Assembly (NCBI RefSeq): GCF_038039535.1
Contig: NZ_JBBPHP010000020.1
Location: forward strand, 1 to 64,000
Source of the DNA: Catalinimonas sp038039535
GTDB lineage: Bacteria > Bacteroidota > Bacteroidia > Cytophagales > Cyclobacteriaceae
Direction of reading: 5' to 3'
Length of the DNA: 64,000 nucleotides
The notes below the pieces were generated by a model. It was not told the DNA's origin. It made no database searches and saw nothing but the letters and a program-made list of their open reading frames with translations. The translations under genes were made by a program, and so were the position numbers. Positions 17,826 to 27,061 of this stretch are shown here, in pieces (the first letter of the stretch is position 1; each line of letters begins with the position of its first letter).

Positions 17826-18947
17826 TTAGGAGTTGAATGATGTGTATGGTTTAAGTGTATGAATGACAATGCGATGGTTACCTGTGTCAGCAGCGAGTAA
17901 AACATCATTTTGTAATGCGATTGAAAAAGGCCAGTAAAAGCTATCGGGCGCACTCTCAATACTATTTTTGTTTTCACTGCCCAGTTCAAAGTGATCTTGC
18001 CCTAGCAGCGCATCTGCTTCACTATTATGATGATCTGCAATTTTCTTCCAGTACAAAAGCCTGCTGTTTCCAGTATCAGTCAGCCAGAATCCTCCTTGTG
18101 TATCAAATTTGGCATCGTAACACCAGCTGAGAGTATTGGCTCTGGGTAAAAACATGTGCTGATTCTGTCCGTTGGACTCATGGTCTTTCTGACCGAAAAC
18201 CACATCTGCCTTTTGCGTAAATGCCTGGCTTGCTTTTTTCCAATACAGCACCCGGTAATAAGCGGTATCTGTCACCAGCAACTCTCCCCTTTCACTGACA
18301 TGCACGGAATAAGGCCAGATAGCGTAGTCAGGATTATATTCTTTTTGTGTGAAATTTATTTGTCCGCACACCTGCTGGGCAGGAGCAAAGTTTGCTGTAG
18401 GAATTTGCTCAAAATACAATACTCTACGATTGCCGGTATCTGCGACCCAAAGCTGGACTCCATCAGAATGCAATCCGTAAGGCCAGTAGAGTGAAGATGC
18501 GCTTGGGGAGGCCTGTATGCCTTTCACATTGGGCAGGTTGCTGTAGAAATCTTCCTGACCCAGCACTACATCGGCAGGCTGCCCGTCATAGGTTGGTATC
18601 CTATGCCAGATGAGTACACGATGGTTCCAGGCATCTGCTACTATAAGTTTCTTGCCATCGGACCATAGTCCGGAAGGGTACTGCAGGCTGGAAGCAGAAA
18701 GCTGATCACCAGCATTTCGTCCGGTACCTGCTGCTGAAAGCTGTCCCAGCGTAACGTCAGGTAAAGCATGTGCTTCTTCGGGAATCTGCTTCCAGAGAAA
18801 CACCCGATTCTGTCCGGTATCCGCTACTGCGAATCCATCACCCAGGCTACAAATACCCCTGGGAGCCAGTAGCGGACTGGATTGCGGACCATAAAACAGC
18901 CTGCGTTCTTTTACTGGAAATGCTATATCGCTACGTTGATCTATCAT
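17826..18947 (-). CDS. NHL-repeat beta-propeller protein of hydrogenase operon
   Basis: About 373 residues with six NHL-type repeats that should close a six-bladed propeller. Their cores are GFAVADTGQNRVFLW, KLIVADAWNHRVLIW, QLWVADTGNRRVLYF, ELLVTDTAYYRVLYW, GFWLTDTGNSRLLYW and VLLAADTGNHRIVIH. Between blades runs a recurring DVxLGQxxF segment (VVLGQEDF, VVFGQKDH, ALLGQDHF). There is no signal peptide, so it is cytoplasmic like the hydrogenase. ATG 18947 is preferred because the hypE stop ends at 18949, giving tight coupling. NHL proteins accompany some group 2a hydrogenase clusters; the role is unknown and could be assembly or docking of the enzyme. Confidence 0.8.
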   Translation of the reverse strand: MIDQRSDIAFPVKERRLFYGPQSSPLLAPRGICSLGDGFAVADTGQNRVFLWKQIPEEAHALPDVTLGQLSAAGTGRNAGDQLSASSLQYPSGLWSDGKKLIVADAWNHRVLIWHRIPTYDGQPADVVLGQEDFYSNLPNVKGIQASPSASSLYWPYGLHSDGVQLWVADTGNRRVLYFEQIPTANFAPAQQVCGQINFTQKEYNPDYAIWPYSVHVSERGELLVTDTAYYRVLYWKKASQAFTQKADVVFGQKDHESNGQNQHMFLPRANTLSWCYDAKFDTQGGFWLTDTGNSRLLYWKKIADHHNSEADALLGQDHFELGSENKNSIESAPDSFYWPFSIALQNDVLLAADTGNHRIVIHTLKPYTSFNS

Positions 18948-18948
18948 G

Positions 18949-19995
18949 TTAACAAATTCGTGGAAGTTGATCTCCCGCAGGCATACTAACAATTCGCTTC
19001 CCTCCTATTCCACTTTGCAAAACGACCTGACGTGGATGGTTTTCGCTAATTTCTCCAATAATCACCGCATTTTTTCCAAGCTCATCTTTTCGCATAGTAT
19101 CTACCATTTCCTCAGCCGATGCTGCATCAGCAATACAGAGAAAGATGCCCTCATTGGCTACGTAGAGCGGGTCCAGCCCAAGGATTTCGCAGGCGCTGCC
19201 TACCTGTTCATCTATCGGCAGTTGCTCTTGCCATAGTTCTACTCCCAGTTTGGCCTGTTGAGCGATTTCATTAAGGACAGTAGCCACCCCACCCCGGGTG
19301 GGGTCGCGGAAAAGGTGCGCTTTTTCACCAAACTGATCCAACAGATCTTTGACCAGATGATTGAGTGCAGCAGTATCACTGGTGATAGAAGTATCAAATT
19401 CTAATCCTTCACGAATGGACATGATGGCCATGCCGTGGGTGGCTATTGATCCGCTGACAATCATCTTATCACCTGCTTTAATATTTTCAATGCCAATTTT
19501 AGCATGCGGATGCAGGCTGCCGATACCCGTGGTGTTGATAAACACCTTATCCCCTTTCCCCTTTTCAACTACTTTTGTGTCACCAGTAACAACCACTACA
19601 CCCGCACGTTTACAAGCATTACTGATAGATACCAGTACCTGCCAGAGTTCTTCCATCATCAGCCCTTCCTCCAGAATAAGCCCCAGGGATATAAACTTTG
19701 GGATCGCTCCACACATCGCCAGGTCATTGACCGTTCCATTCACTGCCAACTCGCCTATGTTACCGCCTGGGAAAAAGATGGGAGAAATGACGAAACTATC
19801 GGTCGTAAAGGCAGTGGGTCCATTTAACTGCAGCATAGCTCCATCATGACGAGTCTGCAGGTACTCATTATCCAAAAGGTCAAAAACACCTGCTTCCAGA
19901 AGTTTATGGGTAAGTAGCCCACCACTCCCATGACCCAGAGTAATACGATCAAAATCCAATTGCGGCATAGGGCAAGCCAGATTCATTTTATTCAT
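18949..19995 (-). CDS. hypE: Hydrogenase maturation protein HypE
   Basis: HypE dehydrates the thiocarbamate that HypF forms on its C-terminal Cys, giving the cyanide ligand of the NiFe(CN)2CO centre. The 348-residue sequence has the PurM-like N-terminal block ITLGHGSGGLLTHKLLEA, the ATP-site region FTTDSFVISPIFFPGGNIG and the domain 2 motif FRDPTRGGVATVLNE. It ends in PRIC, placing the essential Cys at the last position. It lies 42 bp after hypD and 1 bp before the NHL gene. Confidence 0.97.
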   Translation of the reverse strand: MNKMNLACPMPQLDFDRITLGHGSGGLLTHKLLEAGVFDLLDNEYLQTRHDGAMLQLNGPTAFTTDSFVISPIFFPGGNIGELAVNGTVNDLAMCGAIPKFISLGLILEEGLMMEELWQVLVSISNACKRAGVVVVTGDTKVVEKGKGDKVFINTTGIGSLHPHAKIGIENIKAGDKMIVSGSIATHGMAIMSIREGLEFDTSITSDTAALNHLVKDLLDQFGEKAHLFRDPTRGGVATVLNEIAQQAKLGVELWQEQLPIDEQVGSACEILGLDPLYVANEGIFLCIADAASAEEMVDTMRKDELGKNAVIIGEISENHPRQVVLQSGIGGKRIVSMPAGDQLPRIC

Positions 19996-20037
19996 GGCAT
20001 TCTCCTGATTGAAATGTTAGGTATGTTCTCATGTAAA

Positions 20038-21144
20038 TCAAGCATTTTGCATGGCTTGCTCGTGCTGGGCAAAATGAAAGTAAGCTGCACATGCCCCCTC
20101 CGTAGAAACCATGGGCGCTCCCAATGGGGTAGTGGGCGTACATTTTTTTCCAAATTGCCCGCAATCATGGGGTTTCTTTAGTCCCTTGAGTATTTGTCCG
20201 GCGATGCAGTCTGCTGACTCAGGAGCTTCGGTAAATGTAATCTGGTATTTATCCTGGGCATCGTAGGCACGAAACTGCGCTCTGAGTTGGTAGCCGCTTT
20301 TAGGAATGGTGCCTATACCTCTCCACTCCCGGTCAATCACCTCAAAAACCTGCTCCAGCACCTGACGGGCGGCAATATTACCTTCGTCCTTAACCATGCG
20401 TGAATATTGATTTTCAAGTTGATAAATACCTCCTTCCAGTTGTCTTACAGTCATCAATATACCTTGCAGCAAATCTACCGGCTCAAAGCCAGTAACTACC
20501 ACCGGAATATTAAACTTATCCACTATAGGTTGATACTCTGAGGTACCCATGATGGTGCAGACATGACCGGCAGCCAAAAACCCATCTATCTTAGCTTCTT
20601 CGTCAGAAAGTACTGCTTCCATGGCGGGAGGTACCAGCACCTGGGATGCGAGAATAGAAAAGTTGGTCAGCTTTTCTCTTTCAGCATGCAGAACGGACAG
20701 CGCATTTGCCGGGGCAGTAGTTTCAAAGCCCACTGCAAAAAATACTACCTCCTGCTCGGGATACTTTTTGGCCAGCTTAACCGCTTCCAGCGGAGAGTAT
20801 ACAATACGTACATCAGCACCTTCAGCCTTAGCCTGGAGCAGGCTCTTTTCCGAACCCGGTACCCTCAGCATATCACCAAAAGAGCAGAGGATAACATTTT
20901 TTTCCAGGGCCAGATAAACAGCTTTATCAATGAGATTGATGGGTGTTACGCAAACCGGGCAGCCGGGCCCGTGCACCATAGTAATTTCACTGGGAAGCAG
21001 GCTCAGCAAACCGTTTTTGACCAGGCTGTGGGTTTGTCCACCACAAATTTCCATGATCTTCCAGGGACGAGTAACAGTATTACGGATTTCTTTCAGGTAC
21101 TTACCTACCATTTGAGGATCGCGATATTCGCTGAGGTATTTCAT
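20038..21144 (-). CDS. hypD: Hydrogenase maturation protein HypD
   Basis: HypD is the iron-sulfur scaffold that, with HypC, assembles the Fe(CN)2CO unit. The 368 residues contain the family motifs: EICGGQTHS with the Fe-coordinating Cys, GPGCPVCVTP, the GFETTAPA block, GHVCTIMG, and a C-terminal Cys group (ADCIAGQ, CGQFGKKCTP) for the [4Fe-4S] cluster. Length is typical. It follows hypC by 47 bp. Confidence 0.97.
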   Translation of the reverse strand: MKYLSEYRDPQMVGKYLKEIRNTVTRPWKIMEICGGQTHSLVKNGLLSLLPSEITMVHGPGCPVCVTPINLIDKAVYLALEKNVILCSFGDMLRVPGSEKSLLQAKAEGADVRIVYSPLEAVKLAKKYPEQEVVFFAVGFETTAPANALSVLHAEREKLTNFSILASQVLVPPAMEAVLSDEEAKIDGFLAAGHVCTIMGTSEYQPIVDKFNIPVVVTGFEPVDLLQGILMTVRQLEGGIYQLENQYSRMVKDEGNIAARQVLEQVFEVIDREWRGIGTIPKSGYQLRAQFRAYDAQDKYQITFTEAPESADCIAGQILKGLKKPHDCGQFGKKCTPTTPLGAPMVSTEGACAAYFHFAQHEQAMQNA

Positions 21145-21191
21145 GATGGCTGATGTTTAACGATTTACAAACAATTTGAAATCTTCAATTT

Positions 21192-21440
21192 TTACTGCTC
21201 TAGTTCATCCAGTTCTCCTGCTTCTCTTAGATATTCAAATACTTTTTGTGCTTCCTCCTCGTCCACTTTGCTAATGGCTACTCCTACATGCACCAGTACG
21301 TAATCACCTACATTGGCCTGGGGTACCATCTCCAGGCTGGCCTCTTTGGTAATTCCACCAAAAGATACTTTAGCCATGCGCACAGCACCGTCATAGAGTA
21401 GGTCAATGGATTTAATTTTTCCGGGGATAGCAAGACACAT
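21192..21440 (-). CDS. hypC: Hydrogenase maturation chaperone HypC
   Basis: This 82-residue HypC/HybG-family chaperone starts MCLAIPGKI. Cys2, exposed after Met removal, binds the iron unit with HypD and then the large-subunit precursor. The OB-like core is seen in AKVSFGGITKEASLEMV and GDYVLVHVGVAIS. The C-terminal tail is acidic. The gene lies 5 bp after hypF. Confidence 0.97.
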   Translation of the reverse strand: MCLAIPGKIKSIDLLYDGAVRMAKVSFGGITKEASLEMVPQANVGDYVLVHVGVAISKVDEEEAQKVFEYLREAGELDELEQ

Positions 21441-21445
21441 ATGAG

Positions 21446-23836
21446 TTAAAAGTTTAAAGTTTCAGTTTGAAAATTATTAGCCATACTAGTTGTTTTTAGC
21501 GCTTCCTGGCTCAGCCAGTAGCAGGCAATTTGCCCCAATGGCAAACTTTCATCATTAGGAGAAAGCTGTTGATGGAAGTAGAGTGTAAAATCAGCTTTGA
21601 GATGCGTGATGATCAAATCAATGAGTAAGGCATTCTGAAAAACACCGCCACTAAATGCCAATTGTTGAATTCCTTCTTTTTCAGCAACCTCTCTGATCAG
21701 GTTCACCAGCCCCAGATGGAAACGGGCGGCTATTTCTCCACAGCTTCTCCCCTCTTGCATATCCTCCAGCATAGTATAAAGACTTAGGTTAAATACTCCT
21801 GGCTGATAAAAGAATTGATAGCCTTCATCGGGCATCAAGTCATGACGACCTAAATAAGTAGCAGCTTGTTGTTCCAAAAGAATTGCCGCCTGACTTTCAT
21901 ACTGATTGATATCGCAAAGACCAAGCAGTGAAGCTACTGCATCAAAGAGACGTCCCATACTGGAGGTTTGTACAGCAGGTTGTTTGCTGATCAACTTCTG
22001 GTAAAGCCTCCACTCCTGAGCACTGAATTTGGTTTTCAGAACCTCATCAAAGGCAGCATCACCATTTGCCAAGCAAAGCAGTGATAGACGAGGTTCATAC
22101 GCCATTTTATCTCCAAAGCGTTGCGGGAAATAATTCAGGTGTGCCGTACGCTCTATCTTCTTCTCCGCAAAAGTAAAGAACTCTCCCCCCCAGATCTGTT
22201 GGTCATCACCTAGTCCTGTCCCATCCCAAATAACTCCGAGAACAGGTTCATCTGCTTCCAAAAGATTGTGCTCTGCCAGTACTGCACCAAAGTGAGCCTG
22301 ATGATGCTGTACATAGTAGATCGGAATGTTTTTTTCCTTAGCCAGACGTTGTCCTAGTTGGGTAGCAAAATAATCGGGATGAAGATCAGCCAGGATACAT
22401 TGAGGTTGAGCCTGGCAAAGTTTAAGAAAATAAGCTAGCGTCTGCTGATAGGCTGCTGCCGTATAATAGTTGGACAGTTCACCCAGGTACTGGCTCAAAT
22501 ACAACTGCTGGTGGGCAACAAGTGCAAAACTACTCTTCTGCTGCGCTCCCATCGCCAGACAGTCCAGAGCAACCAGTTTACTTTTTTGAGGCAGGTGGAA
22601 AGCAGGAGCCAGACCACGGGAGCGCCTCAGCATAATCGCTTGTTGGTGCTGTGTAGTAAATTGCATCACCGAGTCATCTTGTGGAAGGCAGATTTCACGA
22701 TTATTGATCAGTACATAGTCAGCAATACCCTTTAGCTCTTCTAATGCCTCATTGTCCTTATAAAAAATTGGTGACCCGCTTAGGTTTGCACTGGTAGCGA
22801 TCAAGGGCTTTTTCACTGCTTCCAGTATTAGCTCAAAAAGTGGGGTATAAGGAAGCATGATGCCCAGCTTTGTCAAGCCAGGGGCAATCTGCTGTAAAGC
22901 TATGCCTGAAGCTGGTCTTTTTTTCAGCCTAAGCAGTACGACCGGAGAGCGATAACTTTGAAGTTCAGCAGCTTCCTTTTCACTGACATAAACATCCTGA
23001 CGAATAGTCTCAAGTGAAGGATACATCAGGGCAAAAGGCTTAGCAGGACGCCTTTTTCTCTGGCGAAGTCGCTGCACCACATCTTTAGAGGTAGCATCAG
23101 CCATTAGCAGATAACCTCCTATCCCTTTAACAGCAACGATTTTTCCCTCAAGTATAAGCTGAGTTGTTTGCTTGATAAGTTTTTCGGGTTGAGCTTCTAC
23201 CAACTGGGGGTAATCATGTTTCGGATTGAGGTGGTAAAGACTAAGCTTAATGCCACACTTACCACATGAATTGGTCTGGGCATGATATCGGGAATTGGCT
23301 TTTATTCTTTGCTGTGAAATTTCAGGCTGAGCGTCAAAATCAGTATACTCTGCCTCACATTCGGAACACATAGCAAAAGCCTCCATGCTGGTATTCTCCC
23401 GGTCAAATGGCAAAGCCTGTAGAATGGAATAGCGGGGACCACATTGGGTGCAGGTGATAAACGGATATTGAAAACGGCGGTTATCGGGGTCATGTAATTC
23501 CTGTCGGCAACTTTCGCACATTGCCAGGTCAGGGGTGATGAGCAGATTAGCCTGCCCTTTGGAGGCACTTTGCACAATTTCAAAGGTAGTGTATTCCTGC
23601 CATTTATTTTCCACATATGTGAGTGAGCCAATCTGGGCAATGGCAGGGGCCTTGTCTTTAATTTTCAGGCAAAAGTCCAGTAGTATTTCTTCCTCAGCAT
23701 TGACATCAATATGCACGCCATCCATACCATTCTGCACCCTACCCTTGAGATTCAGGGAGGTAGCAAGGCGGTATGTAAAGGGGCGAAACCCAACCCCCTG
23801 TACACGCCCGCTGATATGGATATGCCAGCTTTGCAT
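21446..23836 (-). CDS. hypF: Carbamoyltransferase HypF
   Basis: HypF uses carbamoyl phosphate and ATP to carbamoylate HypE. The 796 residues show all domains in order. First is an acylphosphatase domain (about 1-90, ISGRVQGVGFRPFTYRLA). Next is a zinc-finger region with four CxxC pairs (CESCRQEL, CTQCGPRY, CSECEAEY, CGKCGIKL). Then come a YrdC-like domain (KGIGGYLLMADATS, RRPAKPFALM) and a Kae1-like carbamoyltransferase domain (VQHHQAHFGAV, VIWDGTGLGDD, FSGGVFQNALL). It is full length with no missing motifs. It starts 3 bp after hypB and ends 5 bp before hypC. Confidence 0.97.
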   Translation of the reverse strand: MQSWHIHISGRVQGVGFRPFTYRLATSLNLKGRVQNGMDGVHIDVNAEEEILLDFCLKIKDKAPAIAQIGSLTYVENKWQEYTTFEIVQSASKGQANLLITPDLAMCESCRQELHDPDNRRFQYPFITCTQCGPRYSILQALPFDRENTSMEAFAMCSECEAEYTDFDAQPEISQQRIKANSRYHAQTNSCGKCGIKLSLYHLNPKHDYPQLVEAQPEKLIKQTTQLILEGKIVAVKGIGGYLLMADATSKDVVQRLRQRKRRPAKPFALMYPSLETIRQDVYVSEKEAAELQSYRSPVVLLRLKKRPASGIALQQIAPGLTKLGIMLPYTPLFELILEAVKKPLIATSANLSGSPIFYKDNEALEELKGIADYVLINNREICLPQDDSVMQFTTQHQQAIMLRRSRGLAPAFHLPQKSKLVALDCLAMGAQQKSSFALVAHQQLYLSQYLGELSNYYTAAAYQQTLAYFLKLCQAQPQCILADLHPDYFATQLGQRLAKEKNIPIYYVQHHQAHFGAVLAEHNLLEADEPVLGVIWDGTGLGDDQQIWGGEFFTFAEKKIERTAHLNYFPQRFGDKMAYEPRLSLLCLANGDAAFDEVLKTKFSAQEWRLYQKLISKQPAVQTSSMGRLFDAVASLLGLCDINQYESQAAILLEQQAATYLGRHDLMPDEGYQFFYQPGVFNLSLYTMLEDMQEGRSCGEIAARFHLGLVNLIREVAEKEGIQQLAFSGGVFQNALLIDLIITHLKADFTLYFHQQLSPNDESLPLGQIACYWLSQEALKTTSMANNFQTETLNF

Positions 23837-23839
23837 GTT

Positions 23840-24556
23840 CTATTCTGCTATGGTTACTTTTGCCTGACTTTTCTTTTCCTTCGCTTTAGTCATCAGGTAA
23901 TCACACCATTCATCCACACCATTACCTTTCAGGCTGGAAGCCATCATAATCTCAATTTCATGATTGACTTCACGGGCATCCTTGGTCACAGCATCCAGTG
24001 AGAAAGGAACATAAGGCAACAAATCCATTTTGGTAACCATCATCATGTCGCTGGTAAGAAACATCTTTGGATATTTCTTGGGCTTATCATCACCTTCCGT
24101 GACAGCAATAAGCGTGACGCGAATATCTTCGCCCAGATCAAAGGAGGAAGGACAGACCAGGTTGCCAACATTTTCAATGAAAAGTATGTCCAGTTCGTCC
24201 AGGGGGATCTGGTCCAGCACCTGATGGATCATCTGCGCTTCCAGGTGGCAAATACCACCAGTCACAATCTGCAGAGCGGGTATCCCCTGCTTCTTGATGC
24301 GGTCAGCATCTCTCTCCGTCTCCAGATCTCCCACCAGAACTGCCATTTTTAGCTTGTCTTTTAGTTTTGCTGCTGTAGCTTCCAGCAGGGCAGTTTTACC
24401 ACTTCCTGGAGAAGAAACCAGGTTGATGAGCAGAATATTTCGCCCTTTCATTTCTTTGCGGATTCCATCGGCTACAAAATCATTGGCTTTGAGCAAGTTG
24501 ATGGAGATATCATGGCTTTGTACGGTGCCTCTAGGAGTAATTGGGTTATTTTTCAT
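23840..24556 (-). CDS. hypB: Hydrogenase nickel-insertion GTPase HypB
   Basis: HypB is a G3E-family GTPase that, with HypA, delivers nickel to the large subunit. Visible motifs are the P-loop SSPGSGKTALLE, the switch block GDLETERDADRI, the metal site GGICHLEAQM (Cys-His pair kept), the Walker B-type ENVGNLVCP and the guanine-specificity TKMDL. I prefer ATG 24556 (MKNNPITPRG); an upstream ATG at 24619 would add 21 residues overlapping hypA. There is no N-terminal His-rich nickel-storage stretch, unlike HypB of many rhizobia. Confidence 0.96.
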   Translation of the reverse strand: MKNNPITPRGTVQSHDISINLLKANDFVADGIRKEMKGRNILLINLVSSPGSGKTALLEATAAKLKDKLKMAVLVGDLETERDADRIKKQGIPALQIVTGGICHLEAQMIHQVLDQIPLDELDILFIENVGNLVCPSSFDLGEDIRVTLIAVTEGDDKPKKYPKMFLTSDMMMVTKMDLLPYVPFSLDAVTKDAREVNHEIEIMMASSLKGNGVDEWCDYLMTKAKEKKSQAKVTIAE

Positions 24557-24593
24557 GCTTTTAAATGTTGAAATTTCTAGATTTTTTCTGCGC

Positions 24594-24953
24594 TTAGGAT
24601 TCAGAGGGTGATTCTTCAAGTTTGACCTGCCGGATATTCAGTTCATTACCTTTCACAATTTGGTTAGAAGGGGTTGCACAATCGGGGCAGACATAACGGT
24701 GCTTATGTACAAAGAAATTTTTATTGCAAATACTACAGTAGACTTCGGTAGCAATCTTATCAATTTGCAGCTTTACATTTTCGTATGTAGATCCCAGGCT
24801 GACTGCCTCCCAGGCATTTTGCATCAGAATAGGCTCAACACAAGAGAGTTCTCCTACTTCCAGTACTATTTCACGTAACGCCTGCTGTTGTGCTTCATCC
24901 AGTTCAGCTTCAAGTGAGCGTATCATGCTTCGGGCTATTGATATTTCATGCAT
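24594..24953 (-). CDS. hypA: Hydrogenase nickel chaperone HypA
   Basis: This 119-residue protein starts MHEISIARSM, so His2 is available for nickel. The zinc site is intact: CSICNKNF and then CPDC, two CxxC pairs spaced as in HypA. The LEVGELSCVEP block is typical. Its start overlaps the end of the TPR gene by 8 bp, so the accessory TPR protein is translated coupled to the Hyp set. Confidence 0.96.
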   Translation of the reverse strand: MHEISIARSMIRSLEAELDEAQQQALREIVLEVGELSCVEPILMQNAWEAVSLGSTYENVKLQIDKIATEVYCSICNKNFFVHKHRYVCPDCATPSNQIVKGNELNIRQVKLEESPSES

Positions 24954-26466
24954 AACTGTTCTTAGCTTTTTCCAGTGACGATAAATGATTTTCTGCCTGC
25001 TCTCTCAATACAGAATCCTTATCCGGAATAAGGCTGATAACTTCTTTTGCCATTGTATACATTTGACTCCATCGCTGCAGGTTGAGGTTACGATCCTGGG
25101 TATCCAGCGGTATCTGCCAGTAAGCTTCCAGCATGTTAAGCAGGCTGGTGGCTCTTTCGTAGGGATACTGCTCCGCATGCCTTACCGATAGTGCCTCTTC
25201 AAAATAAGACAAAGCTTTTTCGGTAGTACTTTGATAATTTGAATGTGGAAATTTGATCAATGCATTACCGTAATTGTTACAGACACAGCCGTACTCGTAA
25301 GGAAACTGAGCTTTGGTAAAAAATGCCAGGGCTTCCTGAAATGACTTGCTGGCAATCGCATACAGCATGCTTTTCTTTTCGCGGGAAGCGGGCATCTCAG
25401 AGTAGATCAGTGCAAGGTGATGGTGTATATCCGCATAGACATATGGGGCAGCATCCTGAGAGAAAATTTTGAGGGCATGCTGGTAGCTGTCAATCGCCTG
25501 CTGATGAAAAGGCTGTCCTTTTTGTGCCCATGCGTACAGCAGTGTTCCTTTACGTATCCAGGCATCTCCTTCCAACTCAGGTACATCTTCTTTCTCAAAT
25601 AGACGGATTGCCTGGTTAATACAAGCCAGTCCTTCAGAGAAATTATCTTTGAGCTGGGCTACCCAGGCCGCATCCATGCTCAGCATACCCAGTTCCAGCG
25701 ACTGAGCAGTTTTTTCGTAGTAACTCAGATTTTCTTTGAGCAATACGGTAATTTCTGCCAGTTGTATTTTTGGATAAGGAGGCTGTAGTTTTCTTATCAG
25801 GATCTGTATCAGGTTGAATTGCAGTGCATGATGTGCCTGTTCACTCAATATACGTTGCCAGGCCTGACGGACTATTTCTTCAGCATGTTCTATCCTGGCT
25901 GTATCCAGCAAGAGGTCGGAAAGTTGACGACTCGTAAAGGCATAGTATTCATCATCAGGAGCAGCAGCAAGTGCTTTTCCATAAAATTTTACTACATCTT
26001 CCAAATTGTGGCTTTGCTGCTGTCCACCGTAATGAAGCAGTACTGCCTGGTTGTGTAGTTGACGATAGTGGTCAAATACTGAAAGTTTGTTAGCATTGGC
26101 TAATGCAGTGGGCTGAATATGTGATATATTTCCATACTGCATTTGCTGCGCTGCCAGTAAAGCTTCTGTGAGCTGTGGATATTCTTCCAGATAAAGACTT
26201 GCTTTTTCGTAGGCCCCTAACTGTAAAAAAATCAGTCCCAGCAAATTTTGCGGGTGATAAGATAGCTGGTTTGTGATCAGGTAAGGAGGTATACCCTGAC
26301 GCCAGTTCAGCGACACCTGGATAAACTGCCGGTGCACTAATAAGCTTGCCTTTGATTGGTCTTCGGCCCTGTTCGTAATTTGTACCAGTTCATGCAATCC
26401 CTCCTCCTGTGCTATGGTCCTTTCGGCTTCTTCAAGTAAGTCAGTTTCTACAAATATTAAGATCAT
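24946..26466 (-). CDS. TPR-repeat protein of hydrogenase operon
   Basis: This 506-residue all-helical protein lacks a signal peptide or transmembrane segment. TPR-type helix pairs are recognisable, for example YEKASLYLEEYP, IEHAEEIVRQAW, FSEGLACINQAIRLFE and KALSYFEEALSV. The start at 26466 overlaps the preceding small gene by 26 bp, and the end overlaps hypA by 8 bp. Large TPR proteins accompany some group 2a uptake hydrogenases, where a scaffold or assembly role is plausible; that is inference. It could instead be a regulator, but no DNA-binding domain is seen. Confidence 0.75.
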   Translation of the reverse strand: MILIFVETDLLEEAERTIAQEEGLHELVQITNRAEDQSKASLLVHRQFIQVSLNWRQGIPPYLITNQLSYHPQNLLGLIFLQLGAYEKASLYLEEYPQLTEALLAAQQMQYGNISHIQPTALANANKLSVFDHYRQLHNQAVLLHYGGQQQSHNLEDVVKFYGKALAAAPDDEYYAFTSRQLSDLLLDTARIEHAEEIVRQAWQRILSEQAHHALQFNLIQILIRKLQPPYPKIQLAEITVLLKENLSYYEKTAQSLELGMLSMDAAWVAQLKDNFSEGLACINQAIRLFEKEDVPELEGDAWIRKGTLLYAWAQKGQPFHQQAIDSYQHALKIFSQDAAPYVYADIHHHLALIYSEMPASREKKSMLYAIASKSFQEALAFFTKAQFPYEYGCVCNNYGNALIKFPHSNYQSTTEKALSYFEEALSVRHAEQYPYERATSLLNMLEAYWQIPLDTQDRNLNLQRWSQMYTMAKEVISLIPDKDSVLREQAENHLSSLEKAKNSYA

Positions 26467-26731
26467 TCAGGTTTGTCTTTAGATTACCTCTCGGATCTTT
26501 ACTCGCATTTCGTCGGTAGAGCTGCGCACAAAGCTTAGCTTTTGTCAACGAATTGTAGTCATTGATCCTTCTTTTAATAAACTTAAAAGGTGTCTCTAAA
26601 GAAACGAAGATGAGATAGACGACCCAGCGTCCTTTGCGGTAAGGGATCATCACTTTTACCTCAGTATCATAAAGCCAGCTTCCGTCGCTGAGCATCTGTA
26701 GATCGTCCAAATTGCCCCTGGTATTCGGCAT
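26441..26731 (-). CDS. Small basic protein of hydrogenase operon, unknown
   Basis: 96 residues that I do not recognise. The N-terminal part (LDDLQMLSDGSWLYDTEV) leads into a possible short beta sheet (GRWVVYLIFVSLE), and the C-terminal half is basic. There is no signal, no transmembrane helix and only two Cys. It lies 12 bp after the preceding small gene and overlaps the TPR gene by 26 bp, so it is inside the operon and very probably translated. Position beside hydrogenase maturation genes suggests an accessory role. Confidence 0.6.
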   Translation of the reverse strand: MPNTRGNLDDLQMLSDGSWLYDTEVKVMIPYRKGRWVVYLIFVSLETPFKFIKRRINDYNSLTKAKLCAQLYRRNASKDPRGNLKTNLNDLNICRN

Positions 26732-26743
26732 CAGTCAAAAAAA

Positions 26744-27061
26744 TCAAAGTGTAACCTTTATAGCATCCAGCTTCTCAACAAAATTATAGTCAAGTGGCTT
26801 GTCAGAATCCGCCAGATTATAGTCTATAAAGAAATCATGCAGGCTTATTGTTCTGTCTCCTTTCAGGTTTTTAAGCTTAAAGAGACGAGAACTTGCCTTG
26901 GGATGCACTTTGATCAGTACTGTTGCCGGAGCGGGAGCGATTAACAGATGTGGCCCACTTGCCACGAAAGCCACGATTACCTGCTCCGTTTCTCTGAAAT
27001 ACTGCTTCACCAGCTCATGATTGAGCCAAAGGTGTTGTGCCTGTATTTTCAGGAGACACAT
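26744..27061 (-). CDS. Small protein of hydrogenase operon, unknown
   Basis: 105 residues that I do not recognise. It begins MCLLKIQAQHLWLNHELVK and contains a hydrophobic strand pair (QVIVAFVASGPHLLIAPAP) followed by a basic stretch (KASSRLFKLKNLKG). It overlaps the end of the maturation protease gene by 13 bp, so it is coupled to it. Composition is that of a soluble alpha/beta protein. An accessory or maturation function is suggested only by location. Confidence 0.6.
   Translation of the reverse strand: MCLLKIQAQHLWLNHELVKQYFRETEQVIVAFVASGPHLLIAPAPATVLIKVHPKASSRLFKLKNLKGDRTISLHDFFIDYNLADSDKPLDYNFVEKLDAIKVTL

Noticed and set aside
17588..17989. 133-codon version of the His-rich membrane protein
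   Set aside because: The extra 58 residues overlap the NHL gene and hide the signal peptide; the ATG at 17815 is better.
24557..24619. Longer HypB starting at 24619
   Set aside because: The added 21 residues overlap hypA and are not HypB-like; ATG 24556 fits the family start.
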